From NCBI RefSeq assembly GCF_012933505.1, contig NZ_JABBNB010000016.1:62001-126000 (forward strand): 64,000 bases of DNA. The letters run 5' to 3'. Under the pieces are notes generated by a model, which saw only the letters and a program-made list of their open reading frames with translations, did no database searches and had not been told where the DNA came from. This stretch comes from Gordonia asplenii (GTDB taxonomy: Bacteria; Actinomycetota; Actinomycetes; Mycobacteriales; Mycobacteriaceae). Below are positions 35,272 through 44,112 of the stretch, piece after piece (position 1 is the first letter of the stretch; the number at the start of each line of letters is the position of its first letter). The position numbers were made by a program, and so were the translations under genes.

Positions 35272-36201
35272 GTGCACGCCATGAACGCCGTGACACTCAG
35301 CACCGAGTCGGTGGCCGCCGACGACGCCGTGGGCTACTGGTGCGACATGATCTGCGACACCTTCGTCCGATTGAGCGCCGCACCGGCCGGCGTCGACGAC
35401 TTCTTCGGCCGGATCACCAGCACCCAGGTCGGCGACGTCGAACTCTCCGACGTCGTCGCCGCCGGCCAGCATGTCCGCCGCACCAAACGCTTCATCTCCG
35501 GTGCCAACGATGAGTTCCTGCTCGCGTCGGTGCAGTTGTCGGGCACCGGCGTCGTCGAACAGGACGGTCGCAGCGCGCTGCTGCACGCCGGTGAGATGGC
35601 GTTCTACGACAGCACCCGCCCATACGGCCTGGAATTCCCGACGTCGTTTCGTCAACTCGTCATTCAGGTGCCCAAGATCGCCTTCGACGCCGACGACACC
35701 GCGCGCATCACCGCCCGCAGACTCGGTCACGGAACCCCCGGCGCCGTCGTGGCCAAGTTCCTCACCGCTGTCATGGAGGAGTCGCAGAGCTCGCCCGACG
35801 CCACCAAGGCGCTCGGCGGGCATGTCATCGGGCTCCTGTCGGCCGCGGCGAGCTTCGCCGACGTCGCCGAACGTACCGTGACCCCGACGATCGAGTCGGT
35901 GCGCGCACGGGCCCTCGAGCTGATGACGGCACACCTCGCCGATCCGCGCCTCGACGCCGACACGATAGCCCGGCGCTGCAACGTATCGCGCCGCACGCTC
36001 TATCGGGCACTCGCCGGTGAGGGTTTCGCCGAACGTCTTCGGACCATGCGCATCGACCGGGCCCGCACCATGCTCGACGTCGGGGGCGACCGACCACTCG
36101 GACTCATCGCCGCCGCGTGCGGCTACGAGAGCGAATCGGGCTTCCATCGGGCGTTCCGTACCTCACTCGGGATGACGCCCGGCGAGTACCGCGCCCGCTG
36201 A
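35272..36201 (+). CDS. AraC-family regulator of the nitrilase cluster (NitR/FeaR-like)
   Basis: About 309 residues: an N-terminal AraC-binding-like domain (GYWCDMICDTFVRL, QLSGTGVVEQDGR, AFYDSTRPYGLEF) and a C-terminal double HTH (DTIARRCNVSRRTLYRAL and ACGYESESGFHRAFRTSLGMTPGEYRA). GTG 35272 is favoured because GGAGG lies at 35263-35267; ATG 35281 is the alternative. It lies 121 bp upstream of the nitrilase on the same strand. AraC activators of this kind control nitrilase and nitrile hydratase genes in Rhodococcus. The 264-bp spacer shared with the carboxylase gene shows no obvious repeat. Confidence 0.88.
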   Translation: MHAMNAVTLSTESVAADDAVGYWCDMICDTFVRLSAAPAGVDDFFGRITSTQVGDVELSDVVAAGQHVRRTKRFISGANDEFLLASVQLSGTGVVEQDGRSALLHAGEMAFYDSTRPYGLEFPTSFRQLVIQVPKIAFDADDTARITARRLGHGTPGAVVAKFLTAVMEESQSSPDATKALGGHVIGLLSAAASFADVAERTVTPTIESVRARALELMTAHLADPRLDADTIARRCNVSRRTLYRALAGEGFAERLRTMRIDRARTMLDVGGDRPLGLIAAACGYESESGFHRAFRTSLGMTPGEYRAR

Positions 36202-36322
36202 CCATTCGTGCCTGCGGACTTGGCACGCTCGGTCAGTCACCTTGACACGCACGGTCACGTCCGCCGCCGCGAAAGCCTCCATTCTTGGGACACAAGCGAA
36301 TCCAAGCCCCACTGGAGGAATC

Positions 36323-37324
36323 ATGAAAGACATCGTTCGCGTAGCCGCGGTGCAGGCCGAGCCGGTCTGGTTCGACCTCGACGGATCTGTCGCCAAGGTC
36401 ATCGACCTCATCGGGCAGGCCGCGGCCGGCGGCGCGCAGCTGGTCGCGTTCCCGGAGACCTTCGTGCCCGGCTACCCGTGGTGGATCTGGCTCGACTCGC
36501 CGGCCGCCGGGATGGCCTACGTCCCGGTCTACGCCGCGACGTCGATGACCCGTGACGGTGAGCACCTCGCTGCCATCTGCGCTGCGGCGAAACAACATTC
36601 GATTCAAGTGGTGCTCGGCTTCAGTGAGCGCGACGCAGGCAGCCTCTACATGGCACAGGCGTTCATCGCCGCCGACGGCGAGTTGACGTCGGTGCGCCGC
36701 AAGCTCAAGCCCACCCACGTAGAGCGCGCGGTCTTCGGCGAAGGCGACGGCAGCGACCTGCAGGTGCACTCGACGCCGCTGGGCAACGTCGGCGGACTCA
36801 ACTGCTGGGAGCATCTGCAGCCGCTCACCAAGTACGCGATGTATGCGCAGAACGAAGAGATCCACATCGGTGCGTGGCCGAGCTTCTCGGTGTATGTCGG
36901 TGCGGCACAGGCACTCAGCGCCGAGGTCAACACCGCGGCCAGCCTGATGTACGCCGTCGAGGGCCAGACCTTCGTCGTCGCACCGTGCGGCGTCGTCGGC
37001 GCCGCCGCGATCGAGAAGTTCTGCGACACCGACGTGAAACGTCAACTGCTGCAACCGGGCGGCGGCCACGCGCGCATCTACGGACCTGAAGGGTCGACGC
37101 TGGCTCAACCCCTCGAACCAACCGAGGAAGGCATTCTCTTCGCCGACCTCGACCCCACCATGATCGCCATCGCCAAATCCGTCGCCGACCCCGTCGGGCA
37201 CTACTCGCGGCCCGACGTCCTGCAACTCGTCGTCAACCGGGCACCGACGCCGCGCACCCTCGACGTCTTCGTCCCGCGAGAGCCCGCCGTCGACGCTGAT
37301 TCTCTTGTCGCTGAGGTGGTTTAG
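36323..37324 (+). CDS. nitrilase
   Basis: 333-residue carbon-nitrogen hydrolase. The catalytic triad is visible as Glu45 in FPETF, Lys129 in KLKPTH and Cys161 in GGLNCWEH. The large insertions and C-terminal RPDVLQLVVN match bacterial nitrilases (aliphatic/arylaceto type) rather than amidases. It hydrolyses a nitrile to the acid and ammonia. GGAGGAA precedes ATG 36323. The next gene, aldoxime dehydratase, starts 2 bp after the stop, so substrate would be made by its partner. Confidence 0.93.
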   Translation: MKDIVRVAAVQAEPVWFDLDGSVAKVIDLIGQAAAGGAQLVAFPETFVPGYPWWIWLDSPAAGMAYVPVYAATSMTRDGEHLAAICAAAKQHSIQVVLGFSERDAGSLYMAQAFIAADGELTSVRRKLKPTHVERAVFGEGDGSDLQVHSTPLGNVGGLNCWEHLQPLTKYAMYAQNEEIHIGAWPSFSVYVGAAQALSAEVNTAASLMYAVEGQTFVVAPCGVVGAAAIEKFCDTDVKRQLLQPGGGHARIYGPEGSTLAQPLEPTEEGILFADLDPTMIAIAKSVADPVGHYSRPDVLQLVVNRAPTPRTLDVFVPREPAVDADSLVAEVV

Positions 37325-37326
37325 CA

Positions 37327-38373
37327 ATGGAATCGGCGATCGCCGAACACCTGAGGTGTCCCCGGTCGACGCCGAGTGCGCTGCGGGAGGGGTGGCAGCC
37401 GCCGTACCCGTCGTACGTGGCGCGCTTCGCCCCGACGGTGGACCGGATCGGCATGATGATCCTCGGCGCCCAGTTCCCCGACTCCCAGACGGTGCCGGCC
37501 GAAGTCGCGACCGCCCGCGCCGAGCTGCTCGATTCGCTCGTAAATCATTGCGGGGCAAAGCGATTCGACGAAGTCGGCTACGTCGACGAAGCCGGCTTTC
37601 GGACCGTCGCGACCGTCGCCTACTGGGATGACGCCGATGCCTACCGCGAGGCGTTGGAACAGCTGCGCAAGTCGTGGCTGTCCGATGCCCGCGTCGACGG
37701 CGCGGCCGGCTACTTCATCGAAGCGATCGCGCCGTCGCTCGACCGCGTCGAGACGTTGTATTCGTCGGATCGTGTGCAGGGCGTCGCCCTTCTCGCCGAC
37801 GGGCTCAGTGGTGACATCCTCGAGCACGGCTACTGGGGCAGCGCCCGCGACCGACTCGCCCGGGCACAGACCGACCGGCTCGAACCAACGCCGGAAACTG
37901 CTGCTGTGCAGCAGGATTCGGGGCGACGGATCGTTCCGGGACGACAGAATCTCTGCCTGATCCGCTCGGGTCAGGATTGGTCGGAGACCGACGGCGACGA
38001 GCGGCAGATGTACCTCGGCGACGTCGAGCCGGTCCTGCGAGCCGGGATGGAATTCCTCCGCGACGACGGCGAGTCGATCGGCTGCTACTCGAATCGTTAT
38101 GTGCGAGTACTGGATACGTCCGGCAACGACACCGATCAGAGCTTCGGTCTGAGTTGGTGGCGCAGTCTGACCGACCTGGACTCCTGGGCCAAAGACCACC
38201 CGACGCACAAGGCGATCTTCGGTGAGGCGATGCGCTACCTGTCGTCGCTGGGGCCCGCCGCGCGCCTGCGCCTGACCCACGAAGTAATGGTGGTGCAGGC
38301 GCAGGACCAGCACTTCGAGTACGTGAACTGCCACGCGGGAACGGGTTTGCTGGCGACGACGCCTGCCGTCTAG
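37327..38373 (+). CDS. oxd: aldoxime dehydratase (heme-containing)
   Basis: 348 residues, the family's usual length. Expected functional residues are present: Ser214 in IRSGQDW, the proximal-heme candidate His294 in HPTHKAIF, His318 in RLTHEV and Arg174 in GSARDRL (positions correspond to Ser219, His299, His320 and Arg178 of the Rhodococcus enzyme, by length offset). It dehydrates aldoximes to nitriles. Together with the adjacent nitrilase it gives the aldoxime-to-acid route, and both probably depend on the AraC gene upstream. Confidence 0.93.
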   Translation: MESAIAEHLRCPRSTPSALREGWQPPYPSYVARFAPTVDRIGMMILGAQFPDSQTVPAEVATARAELLDSLVNHCGAKRFDEVGYVDEAGFRTVATVAYWDDADAYREALEQLRKSWLSDARVDGAAGYFIEAIAPSLDRVETLYSSDRVQGVALLADGLSGDILEHGYWGSARDRLARAQTDRLEPTPETAAVQQDSGRRIVPGRQNLCLIRSGQDWSETDGDERQMYLGDVEPVLRAGMEFLRDDGESIGCYSNRYVRVLDTSGNDTDQSFGLSWWRSLTDLDSWAKDHPTHKAIFGEAMRYLSSLGPAARLRLTHEVMVVQAQDQHFEYVNCHAGTGLLATTPAV

Positions 38374-38949
38374 TCGGCTGGTTGAGCCGGGCCGGAGCGT
38401 GAGCGATGGCCGTCCACTCAGCTGGTTGAGCCGGGCCGGAGTTAGCGATGGCCGTCAACCCCGCTGGTTGAGCCGGGCCGGAGCGTTAGCGAAGGCCCGT
38501 GTCGAAACCACGCAAGCCGACACTGTCAGCGCGCCAAACACATAGCGGCAGTTGGTAACTCGTCTCACCCTGGTGTCGACGCGGGCGCGTTACTGCGACT
38601 CGCTGCGCTCGCCCGGCACGGCGCGTCGAGCCCGGCTCAACCAGTCGGCATCAATCAGCCCCGCGCTGCGGGGCGGCCACCCCGCTCCCCGAGCCTGGGA
38701 TCCACCCGATGGTGGACCCCCTTCGCTGGTTGAGGAGGTCCGAGCGCCGTGCTGAACGAGCTTGCGAGTCGAAGTAGACGAGCCTCGGTCACCGCACCGT
38801 CTTCTCCGGCCGCATCTCCGAAGCGCGGTCGACGGGCGACAGCCGAAAGATCTGGGTCGCACGCGCGCAAATTCGATGGAACCGAATCCCGATCCGCTGC
38901 GTCTAAGAGAGGCGGGTTCGATCGGCGAACCCTGGGGGAGGGCTCCATC
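38374..38949. repeat. long spacer full of dispersed-repeat copies
   Basis: 38377-38520 has three consecutive units opening with GCTGGTTGAGCCGGGCCGGAG, about 45-50 bp apart, ending with GTGTCGAAACCACGC. 38569-38660 and 38726-38765 hold further copies in both orientations (GTGTCGACGCGGGC, CGGCTCAACCAG). The remaining ~180 bp before the pilin-like gene have no recognisable feature. The open frame reading into the DUF4244 gene from 38749 is an artefact. Confidence 0.75.
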
Positions 38950-39138
38950 ATGTTTCGAAATTCGTTGTGGCGCAGGCTTGTCACCGACGACGACGGTATG
39001 TCGACTGCCGAATACGCCATTGGCACCATTGCGGCCGCCGCGTTCGGCGCGCTGCTGTACACGGTCGTCACCGGCGACAATATCGTCAGTGCGTTGACCG
39101 GCATCATCTCCAAGGCGTTGTCGACGTCGGTGGGGTAG
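38950..39138 (+). CDS. DUF4244 pilin-like small membrane protein
   Basis: 62 residues: a short charged N-terminus (RRLVTDDDG), then GMSTAEYAIGTIAAAAFGALLYTVVTG, a Flp-pilin-like cleavage/Glu-5 pattern (MSTAEYA) running into a single hydrophobic helix. A GGGGGAGGG Shine-Dalgarno stands before ATG 38950. It corresponds to the M. tuberculosis Rv3656c position, first of three tad-type genes here. In a full locus tadA-C precede it; they are not in this window. Confidence 0.88.
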   Translation: MFRNSLWRRLVTDDDGMSTAEYAIGTIAAAAFGALLYTVVTGDNIVSALTGIISKALSTSVG

Positions 39139-39141
39139 ACC

Positions 39142-39555
39142 GTGTCCCGGTTGGTTCGGCGCGTCGCCGGTCTTCGACGGTTGCGGGACGCCGACGACGG
39201 TATGTCCACGGTCGAGGCAGCGTATGGCATCGCGGCGATCATCGTCGTGCTCGTGCTGGGAATCGTTGCGGTGTCGGCCGTTTCGGCTCAAGTGCGGTGC
39301 GTCGACGCCGCGCGGGAGACGGCGCGGCTGACGGCCGCGGGCGATGCGAACGCGAAGACCGTCGGTACGCGAGTCGCGCCGAGTGGGGCGTCGATCACTG
39401 TCGACGCCGCAGGTGATTTCATCGAGGTCACCGTCGCGACCCGAGTGGCGCTGCTGCCCGGAGTCGACATTTGGGCCCGCGCCGTCGCCGCTCGCGAACC
39501 CGACGAGTCGACCGAAGTGGCGGGGAGGACCGACGGTGCGCAGCCTGTTCCGTGA
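39142..39555 (+). CDS. TadE-like pilus assembly protein
   Basis: 137 residues with GMSTVEAAYGIAAIIVVLVLGIVAVSA, a TadE-like N-terminal helix after a processed-type GMSTVE motif, then a periplasmic alpha/beta part with one cysteine (VRCVDAARETARL). GTG 39142 is 4 bp after the previous stop. It equals Rv3655c by order and topology. It is probably exported, with a membrane anchor. Confidence 0.87.
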   Translation: MSRLVRRVAGLRRLRDADDGMSTVEAAYGIAAIIVVLVLGIVAVSAVSAQVRCVDAARETARLTAAGDANAKTVGTRVAPSGASITVDAAGDFIEVTVATRVALLPGVDIWARAVAAREPDESTEVAGRTDGAQPVP

Positions 39556-39898
39556 CGAGCGGGGCGCGGCAACGGTATTGGCCGCCTGGGTTATCGGTGT
39601 GTTGGTGGTGATCGTCGTGCTGATGCTCTACGTCGGGGCCGCGATCGTCGCCCGTCACCGTGCCCAATCCACGGCAGACCTGGCTGCCCTCGCGGGAGCT
39701 ATCGCGCACCTTTCCGGTGACGACGCGTGTGCCCGGGTCGATGTGTTGGCGCAGAGGCAACAGGTCCGCGCCGAAGTGACCGGCTGCCACGTCGTCGACG
39801 ACGACGTGACCGTGACTGTCGCGGTCGGCATCGACCTGGGGCACTGGGGGATTCGTGCGGCGACCGCGACGGCTCGGGCGGGACCGGTGGACGGGTAG
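39536..39898 (+). CDS. TadE/G-like helicase/secretion-neighborhood protein
   Basis: 120 residues with DERGAATVLAAWVIGVLVVIVVLMLYVGAAIVARHRAQSTADLAALAGA, the Rv3654c-like pattern of a TadG N-terminus without the large C-terminal domain. GTG 39536 follows GGGGAGGAC and overlaps the TadE gene by 20 bp. Two cysteines in the exterior part could pair. It ends the three-gene set. Confidence 0.87.
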   Translation: MRSLFRDERGAATVLAAWVIGVLVVIVVLMLYVGAAIVARHRAQSTADLAALAGAIAHLSGDDACARVDVLAQRQQVRAEVTGCHVVDDDVTVTVAVGIDLGHWGIRAATATARAGPVDG

Positions 39899-39949
39899 CG
39901 CTCTAGTATTTCAGCGAATTGCAGTGTGGCTCACGCTGTGCACGGGAAT

Positions 39950-39990
39950 GTGCGGAAGCCGAGGGTTTCGCAACTTCCCGGCTCCCGCAC
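39950..39990. terminator. imperfect hairpin between convergent genes
   Basis: GTGCGG-A-AGCCG and CGGCT-C-CCGCAC form a long stem with one mismatch around GGGTTTCGCAACTTCCC. It lies between the tad-type set and the convergent TetR gene; there is no strong T-run. Confidence 0.5.
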
Positions 39991-40029
39991 AATTGGAGTT
40001 CGAATGACTGGCTATTCCGACTCCGTTGA

Positions 40030-40692
40030 TCAGTTCGTCGTCAGCGCCGGAAACCAGATATCGGTCAACACGTCTACCGCGACCGATTCTGCTACCTCGA
40101 TCGTGCCTTGCAGTGCCCACCGCGCGAAGAACCGTTCCAGTTGGGCCACAAAGAGTTCGACGCGCAGCCTTGCTTCGGCGCGTTGCTCAGGCGCCTGTCT
40201 GCTGAGATACCGCGGCATCGCATCCGGTAGAGCGGTGATTCCCTCGCGCGCGGTCGCGGTGAAGTCTGGTTCCAGAGCGGTCGCTTCGTTCCAGGCCGCC
40301 AACATGTCCTTGTGCTCGGTGAACCACGCTATGGCGTCGGTGACCCACGCCGCGAACACATCGCGCGAGCCGGTGGCCAGCACCTTGTCGAGGCCGTCAT
40401 AGAACTCCGTCGCCGACTGCACGTCGTCTTCGCTGACGGCCTGCAAGATCGCGAGCTTGCTCGGAAAGTGCAGGTAGAAGGTCGCACGGCTGCATCCGAC
40501 GTCGGCCGCGACGTCGTCGATCGTGACTGCGGCGTACCCGTGCTCACAGAAGTGAGCGCGCGCCGCTTCGATCAGCCGGGCACGCGTCGCGCGCTTCTGT
40601 TCCTCGCGCAGCGAACCGCGTCGGCGAGGCGTCGTACGGGCTTCGGTCACGCGTCCAGCCTCACTCACCGGCGACGATTCCACAAGTCGCAC
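40030..40692 (-). CDS. TetR-family regulator
   Basis: Up to 220 residues. HTH at about residues 45-80 (VTIDDVAADVGCSRATFYLHFPSK). The first ~25 residues are charged and several in-frame GTGs exist (40683, 40668 region), so the start is uncertain. It diverges from the acyl-CoA ligase gene with a palindrome over the promoter at 40723, which is the probable operator. Confidence 0.9.
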   Translation of the reverse strand: MRLVESSPVSEAGRVTEARTTPRRRGSLREEQKRATRARLIEAARAHFCEHGYAAVTIDDVAADVGCSRATFYLHFPSKLAILQAVSEDDVQSATEFYDGLDKVLATGSRDVFAAWVTDAIAWFTEHKDMLAAWNEATALEPDFTATAREGITALPDAMPRYLSRQAPEQRAEARLRVELFVAQLERFFARWALQGTIEVAESVAVDVLTDIWFPALTTN

Positions 40693-40721
40693 CGTTGTTC
40701 ACTCGACGTAGACCAACTCAC

Positions 40722-40750
40722 TTGACAGTATGTCAGTGAAACGTCACTAT
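40722..40750 (+). promoter_or_regulatory. promoter with overlapping operator dyads
   Basis: TTGACA (40722-40727) and CACTAT (40745-40750) are separated by 17 bp. TGACA-gta-TGTCA covers the -35 box and AGTGA-aacg-TCACT (40735-40748) covers the -10 box. The arrangement suits repression of the ligase gene by the divergent TetR. Confidence 0.6.
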
Positions 40751-40833
40751 GAGCTGGATCACGAATCAGCCTCTGCGGGATGGATGCCGTGCACCGAAGT
40801 GTGCCCCGCTGCGCGACGAACAAGGACTCGACG

Positions 40834-42501
40834 ATGACTGACGAGAACGCACAAACCGTAGACCCGCAGCAATACATCGGGCAGGTGATGGGTGGGCTAC
40901 TCGGCCCGGGTGGACCGTTCGAGCAGGTGGTCGAGGACGTACTCGGGGTGCGGATGCCGGTGATGGCCAACCGCGACAAGGCTCTCGGCGACGTCCTCGA
41001 CCGTTCCCGTGCCTTCGGTGACCGCGACTATGTCGTCACCGCGGACCGCCGGATCTCCTACGTCGAACACGCCGACGCTGCCGCCGCCCTCGCGACAGCG
41101 CTGCGCGACCGATACGGGGTCGCCAAGGGCGATCGTGTCGGAATCCTCGCGGCGAACAGCATCGAATGGGTCATCTCCTTCTGGGCGATCCAAGCGCTCG
41201 GCGCGATCGCGGTCGGCTACAACTCATGGTGGGCGCCGCGCGAAGTCGCCTACGGACTCGGCCACACGACGCCCGAGGTCGTCATCGCCGACGCCAAACG
41301 GAATGCCGTCCTGGCCGACCTAGGCACCGACGTCCCCGTCATCGTCATCGAGACCGACCTGCCGGACCTGCTCACCGAGTTCGCCGGATCACCGCTGCCG
41401 AGAGTCGACGTGGGCGAAGAAGACCCCGCGGTCATCCTCTACACCAGCGGCACCAGCGGCCGCCCCAAAGGTGCCGTGCATTCGCAGCGAAATGTGTTGG
41501 CGGTCATCGACTATCACCGTTTCAACGACGCACTGTCGGCCGCGTTGCGCGGGCAGGCGGCCGACGGGCCGTCGGACCTTCGGTACCTGTTGACCTCTCC
41601 GCTGTTCCACATCGCGAGCCTGCATAACCTCGTCATCCCGCGCCTCGCGACCGGCAGCGCGGTGATCATGTACCAGGGCGGCTTCGATCCCGAGCGGGCG
41701 CTGTCGCTCATTGAGCAGGAGAAGGTCACCAGCTGGGGCGCCGTCCCGACGATGGCGCAGCGGCTCATGGACTTCGACGGGGTCGACCGCTTCGACACAT
41801 CGTCGATGACGGCGTTCGCGCTGGCGTCGGCGCCGTCGTCGATCGCATTCCAACAACGGTTGCGTGACCGGCTGCCGTTTGCGCAGTACTCGCTCGTCGA
41901 CAGTTACGGTCTCACCGAATGCGGTACGGCGGTTGCCGTCGCGTCACCGCTCGACCTCGCCGCCGCTCCGGGAACCCTCGGCCGACCGATCGTCGGCGTC
42001 GCCGTGGAGATCCGAGATCCGTTGGGGGAGAAGCTCCCCGACGGAGCCGAGGGCGAGATCTGCGTGCGGAGCCCATACGTGATGCTCGGCTACTGGAACG
42101 ACGACGCCGCTACCCGCGCCGCCATCACCGACGACCGCTGGCTGCGTACCGGCGACTACGGACAGATCGACGACGGGCGAGTGCGCCTGACCGGCCGCCG
42201 CTCCGACCTCATCCTGCGCGGCGGCGAGAACATCTACCCGGTCGAGATCGAACAGGCGCTCGACGAGCATCCCGCGGTTCACGAGTCGGCCGTCGTCGGA
42301 GTCCCCGACGACGACCTCGGGCAGTCGGTCGCGGCGATCGTCGTCGTCGATTTCGAAGACGCGGTGACCGAAGCAGAACTGGCCGAGTTCCTCACCGACC
42401 GCCTCGCGTACTTCAAAGTGCCTGCCCGGTGGCGCATCACCACGACACCGTTGCCGCGCAACGCAACCGGCAAGACCATGCGTCAGCGGATTCAGATCTG
42501 A
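40834..42501 (+). CDS. AMP-dependent acyl-CoA synthetase/ligase
   Basis: 555 residues. P-loop [11 protein letters not shown] near 215, then [31 protein letters not shown] and the C-terminal Lys in [13 protein letters not shown]. An N-terminal ~45 residues ([21 protein letters not shown]) precede the usual start of the fold. ATG 40834 follows AAGGA; an upstream in-frame ATG at 40780 is less likely. The substrate is probably a fatty or aromatic acid. It is transcribed alone from the TetR-controlled promoter. Confidence 0.92.
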   Translation: MTDENAQTVDPQQYIGQVMGGLLGPGGPFEQVVEDVLGVRMPVMANRDKALGDVLDRSRAFGDRDYVVTADRRISYVEHADAAAALATALRDRYGVAKGDRVGILAANSIEWVISFWAIQALGAIAVGYNSWWAPREVAYGLGHTTPEVVIADAKRNAVLADLGTDVPVIVIETDLPDLLTEFAGSPLPRVDVGEEDPAVILYTSGTSGRPKGAVHSQRNVLAVIDYHRFNDALSAALRGQAADGPSDLRYLLTSPLFHIASLHNLVIPRLATGSAVIMYQGGFDPERALSLIEQEKVTSWGAVPTMAQRLMDFDGVDRFDTSSMTAFALASAPSSIAFQQRLRDRLPFAQYSLVDSYGLTECGTAVAVASPLDLAAAPGTLGRPIVGVAVEIRDPLGEKLPDGAEGEICVRSPYVMLGYWNDDAATRAAITDDRWLRTGDYGQIDDGRVRLTGRRSDLILRGGENIYPVEIEQALDEHPAVHESAVVGVPDDDLGQSVAAIVVVDFEDAVTEAELAEFLTDRLAYFKVPARWRITTTPLPRNATGKTMRQRIQI

Positions 42502-42733
42502 GTGAGTGATCCAGCTGTTGCCTGAGCGGGGTGAGCCGCTTTCTGCTCAACAGCACTGGTGTGGCCCGGCTAATGCTCCACCAGCGGGGGCTTCGGCCCG
42601 GACTCAACCAACAGGCGGTCCTTCGATCAACTCGACAATCGGCGGACTTTGGCCCGGCCAACCACCAAGGCCTTCGGCCCGGCCAACCACCAAGGCCTTC
42701 GGCCCGGCCAACCACCAGGGCCTTCGGCCCGGC
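42502..42733. repeat. dispersed repeat and three 25-bp tandem units
   Basis: 42651-42725 contains three 25-bp units of the type GGCCCGGCCAACCACCAAGG plus CCTTC, followed by a partial unit GGCCCGGCTCAATCC. Degenerate repeat copies (CTCAACAGCA, CTCCACCAGC, CTCAACCAAC) precede them. The array runs into the stop codon of the MarR gene. Confidence 0.75.
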
Positions 42734-43213
42734 TCAATCCGCTGGCAGTCGCTCGGCCTCTGCCGGTTCCCCGCTCGGCCCGGGCTTGTTCGCGAGGTCG
42801 GTTTCCAACAGTCGCGTGAGACCGTTCGACACGGCTGCGAGATCGGGACCCAGGACGTCGCGGATCCGCGTGTTGAAATCGACCAGTTCTGAACCCGCGG
42901 CGTGCAGCGTGGTGCGCCCGGCATCGGTCAGCTCCAAACTGGCTGCGCGATGTTCACGGGGGTGCGGTGTCTTGTCGAGCAGTCCCTGCGCCTGGAGCCG
43001 TGACACCATAGTCGCCATCGCGGGTTCTCCCTGGTCGAGCGTCGTGGCGACATGACGCTGAGTGCATCCGGGGCTTTGATCGACGACCATCAGCACCGCG
43101 ACCTGGGTGGTCGTGACCGACGCGGCGCCGATGCTGATGCGGTCGGCCGCGGTCTTGAGCCGGTGTGCGGCACGCTGGAGCAGAAAGTACACCCGGGGGT
43201 CGGCGGTTGTCAT
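42734..43213 (-). CDS. MarR-family regulator
   Basis: 159 residues with the winged helix TTTQVAVLMVVDQSPGCTQRHVATTLDQGEPAMATMVSRLQAQGLLDKTPHPREHRAASLELTDAG. The last codons and stop lie next to, and may have been formed by, the 25-bp repeat array. It diverges from the amidohydrolase gene; the palindrome at 43248-43277 in the spacer is the probable operator. Confidence 0.92.
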   Translation of the reverse strand: MTTADPRVYFLLQRAAHRLKTAADRISIGAASVTTTQVAVLMVVDQSPGCTQRHVATTLDQGEPAMATMVSRLQAQGLLDKTPHPREHRAASLELTDAGRTTLHAAGSELVDFNTRIRDVLGPDLAAVSNGLTRLLETDLANKPGPSGEPAEAERLPAD

Positions 43214-43247
43214 ACCAATGATCTTGACAAGCTCGGACCGGTCGCGT

Positions 43248-43277
43248 CATCCTGACTTCGTATACGAAGTGAGGATG
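43248..43277. promoter_or_regulatory. 30-bp palindrome between MarR and amidohydrolase genes
   Basis: CATCCT and AGGATG flank the perfect 16-bp palindrome ACTTCGTATACGAAGT with a single mismatched pair between. It ends 4 bp before the amidohydrolase ATG and 34 bp from the MarR start, so binding would block both genes. Confidence 0.8.
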
Positions 43278-43281
43278 TGGA

Positions 43282-44094
43282 ATGGAAATTGTGGATGTTT
43301 GGGCCCAATACCCGACACGACGGCTCATCGAACAGCCATTTCTGTCGACGCTGGCTCGGTGGACACGCCAAGATATCGAGACCGCGGAGTTTCCCATCGA
43401 GTTGACCGCCGACGTCATGGCGGCGGGCGGCGTGGGCAGGGCGCTCTTGTCGGCGTGGGAAGGGCCGCGAGGCTCCTTGATCTCCAACGACGAGGTCGCT
43501 GAGGCGTTGACTCAGCTGCCCGACGGCTATCGCGGATTGGCCGCCGTCGACATCACCAACCCGGTGGCCGCGGTGGCGGAGGTTCGACGCTGCGTGAGAG
43601 AATTGGGATTCGTGGGCGTTCGGATCGTTCCCTGGTTGTGGAACCTGCCGCCCAACGATCGTCGGTTCTATCCGATCTACGTGGCCTGCGTGGAGCTCGG
43701 CGTCCCGCTGTGTACGCAGGTCGGGCACACCGGCCCGCTGTGTCCGTCTGAGCCGGGCCGACCGATCCCGTATCTCGACGAGGTGCTACTGGACTTTCCC
43801 GACCTGGTTGTCGTCGGCGGGCATGTCGGATATCCGTGGATTGACGAGGTCGTTTCGCTGGCCCGCAAATATCCCAACTTCTATCTCGACACCTCCGCCT
43901 ACGCCGTTCACCGGTTACCCGCACAGTTCGTCGATTTCATGCGCGGACGGGGACGTACCAGGGTGATGTTCGGAACGAACTGGCCGATGATGACACCCCA
44001 ACACAGTCTGGAACGGCTCGACGAGCTGAATCTCGACCGGGAGACCACCGAATTGTTCCTGTCCGGCAATGCCGTTCGCGTGTTCGATCTGTAG
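43282..44094 (+). CDS. amidohydrolase-2-family protein lacking the HxH metal motif
   Basis: 270-residue TIM-barrel protein. His residues on later strands are retained (TQVGHTGPL, VGGHVGYPW) and the terminal motif is FGTNWPM. The first-strand HxH of the superfamily is VDVWAQ here, and the last-strand Asp of GSDWP is Asn. It is either a subfamily with a different metal site or a metal-free decarboxylase/hydrolase relative. The start lies within the operator's edge. It is controlled with, and divergent from, the MarR gene. Confidence 0.85.
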   Translation: MEIVDVWAQYPTRRLIEQPFLSTLARWTRQDIETAEFPIELTADVMAAGGVGRALLSAWEGPRGSLISNDEVAEALTQLPDGYRGLAAVDITNPVAAVAEVRRCVRELGFVGVRIVPWLWNLPPNDRRFYPIYVACVELGVPLCTQVGHTGPLCPSEPGRPIPYLDEVLLDFPDLVVVGGHVGYPWIDEVVSLARKYPNFYLDTSAYAVHRLPAQFVDFMRGRGRTRVMFGTNWPMMTPQHSLERLDELNLDRETTELFLSGNAVRVFDL

Positions 44095-44112
44095 GTTTCC
44101 CAGCGCGTCACC

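Noticed and set aside
35008..36147. N-terminal extension of the carboxylase to 2219 residues
   Set aside because: The extra part is antisense to the AraC gene; the biotin carboxylase fold begins at FSRIAIVNRGE right after ATG 35007.
38377..38765. Possible CRISPR array
   Set aside because: Units are adjacent, vary in length and orientation, have no unique spacers and no cas genes are present.
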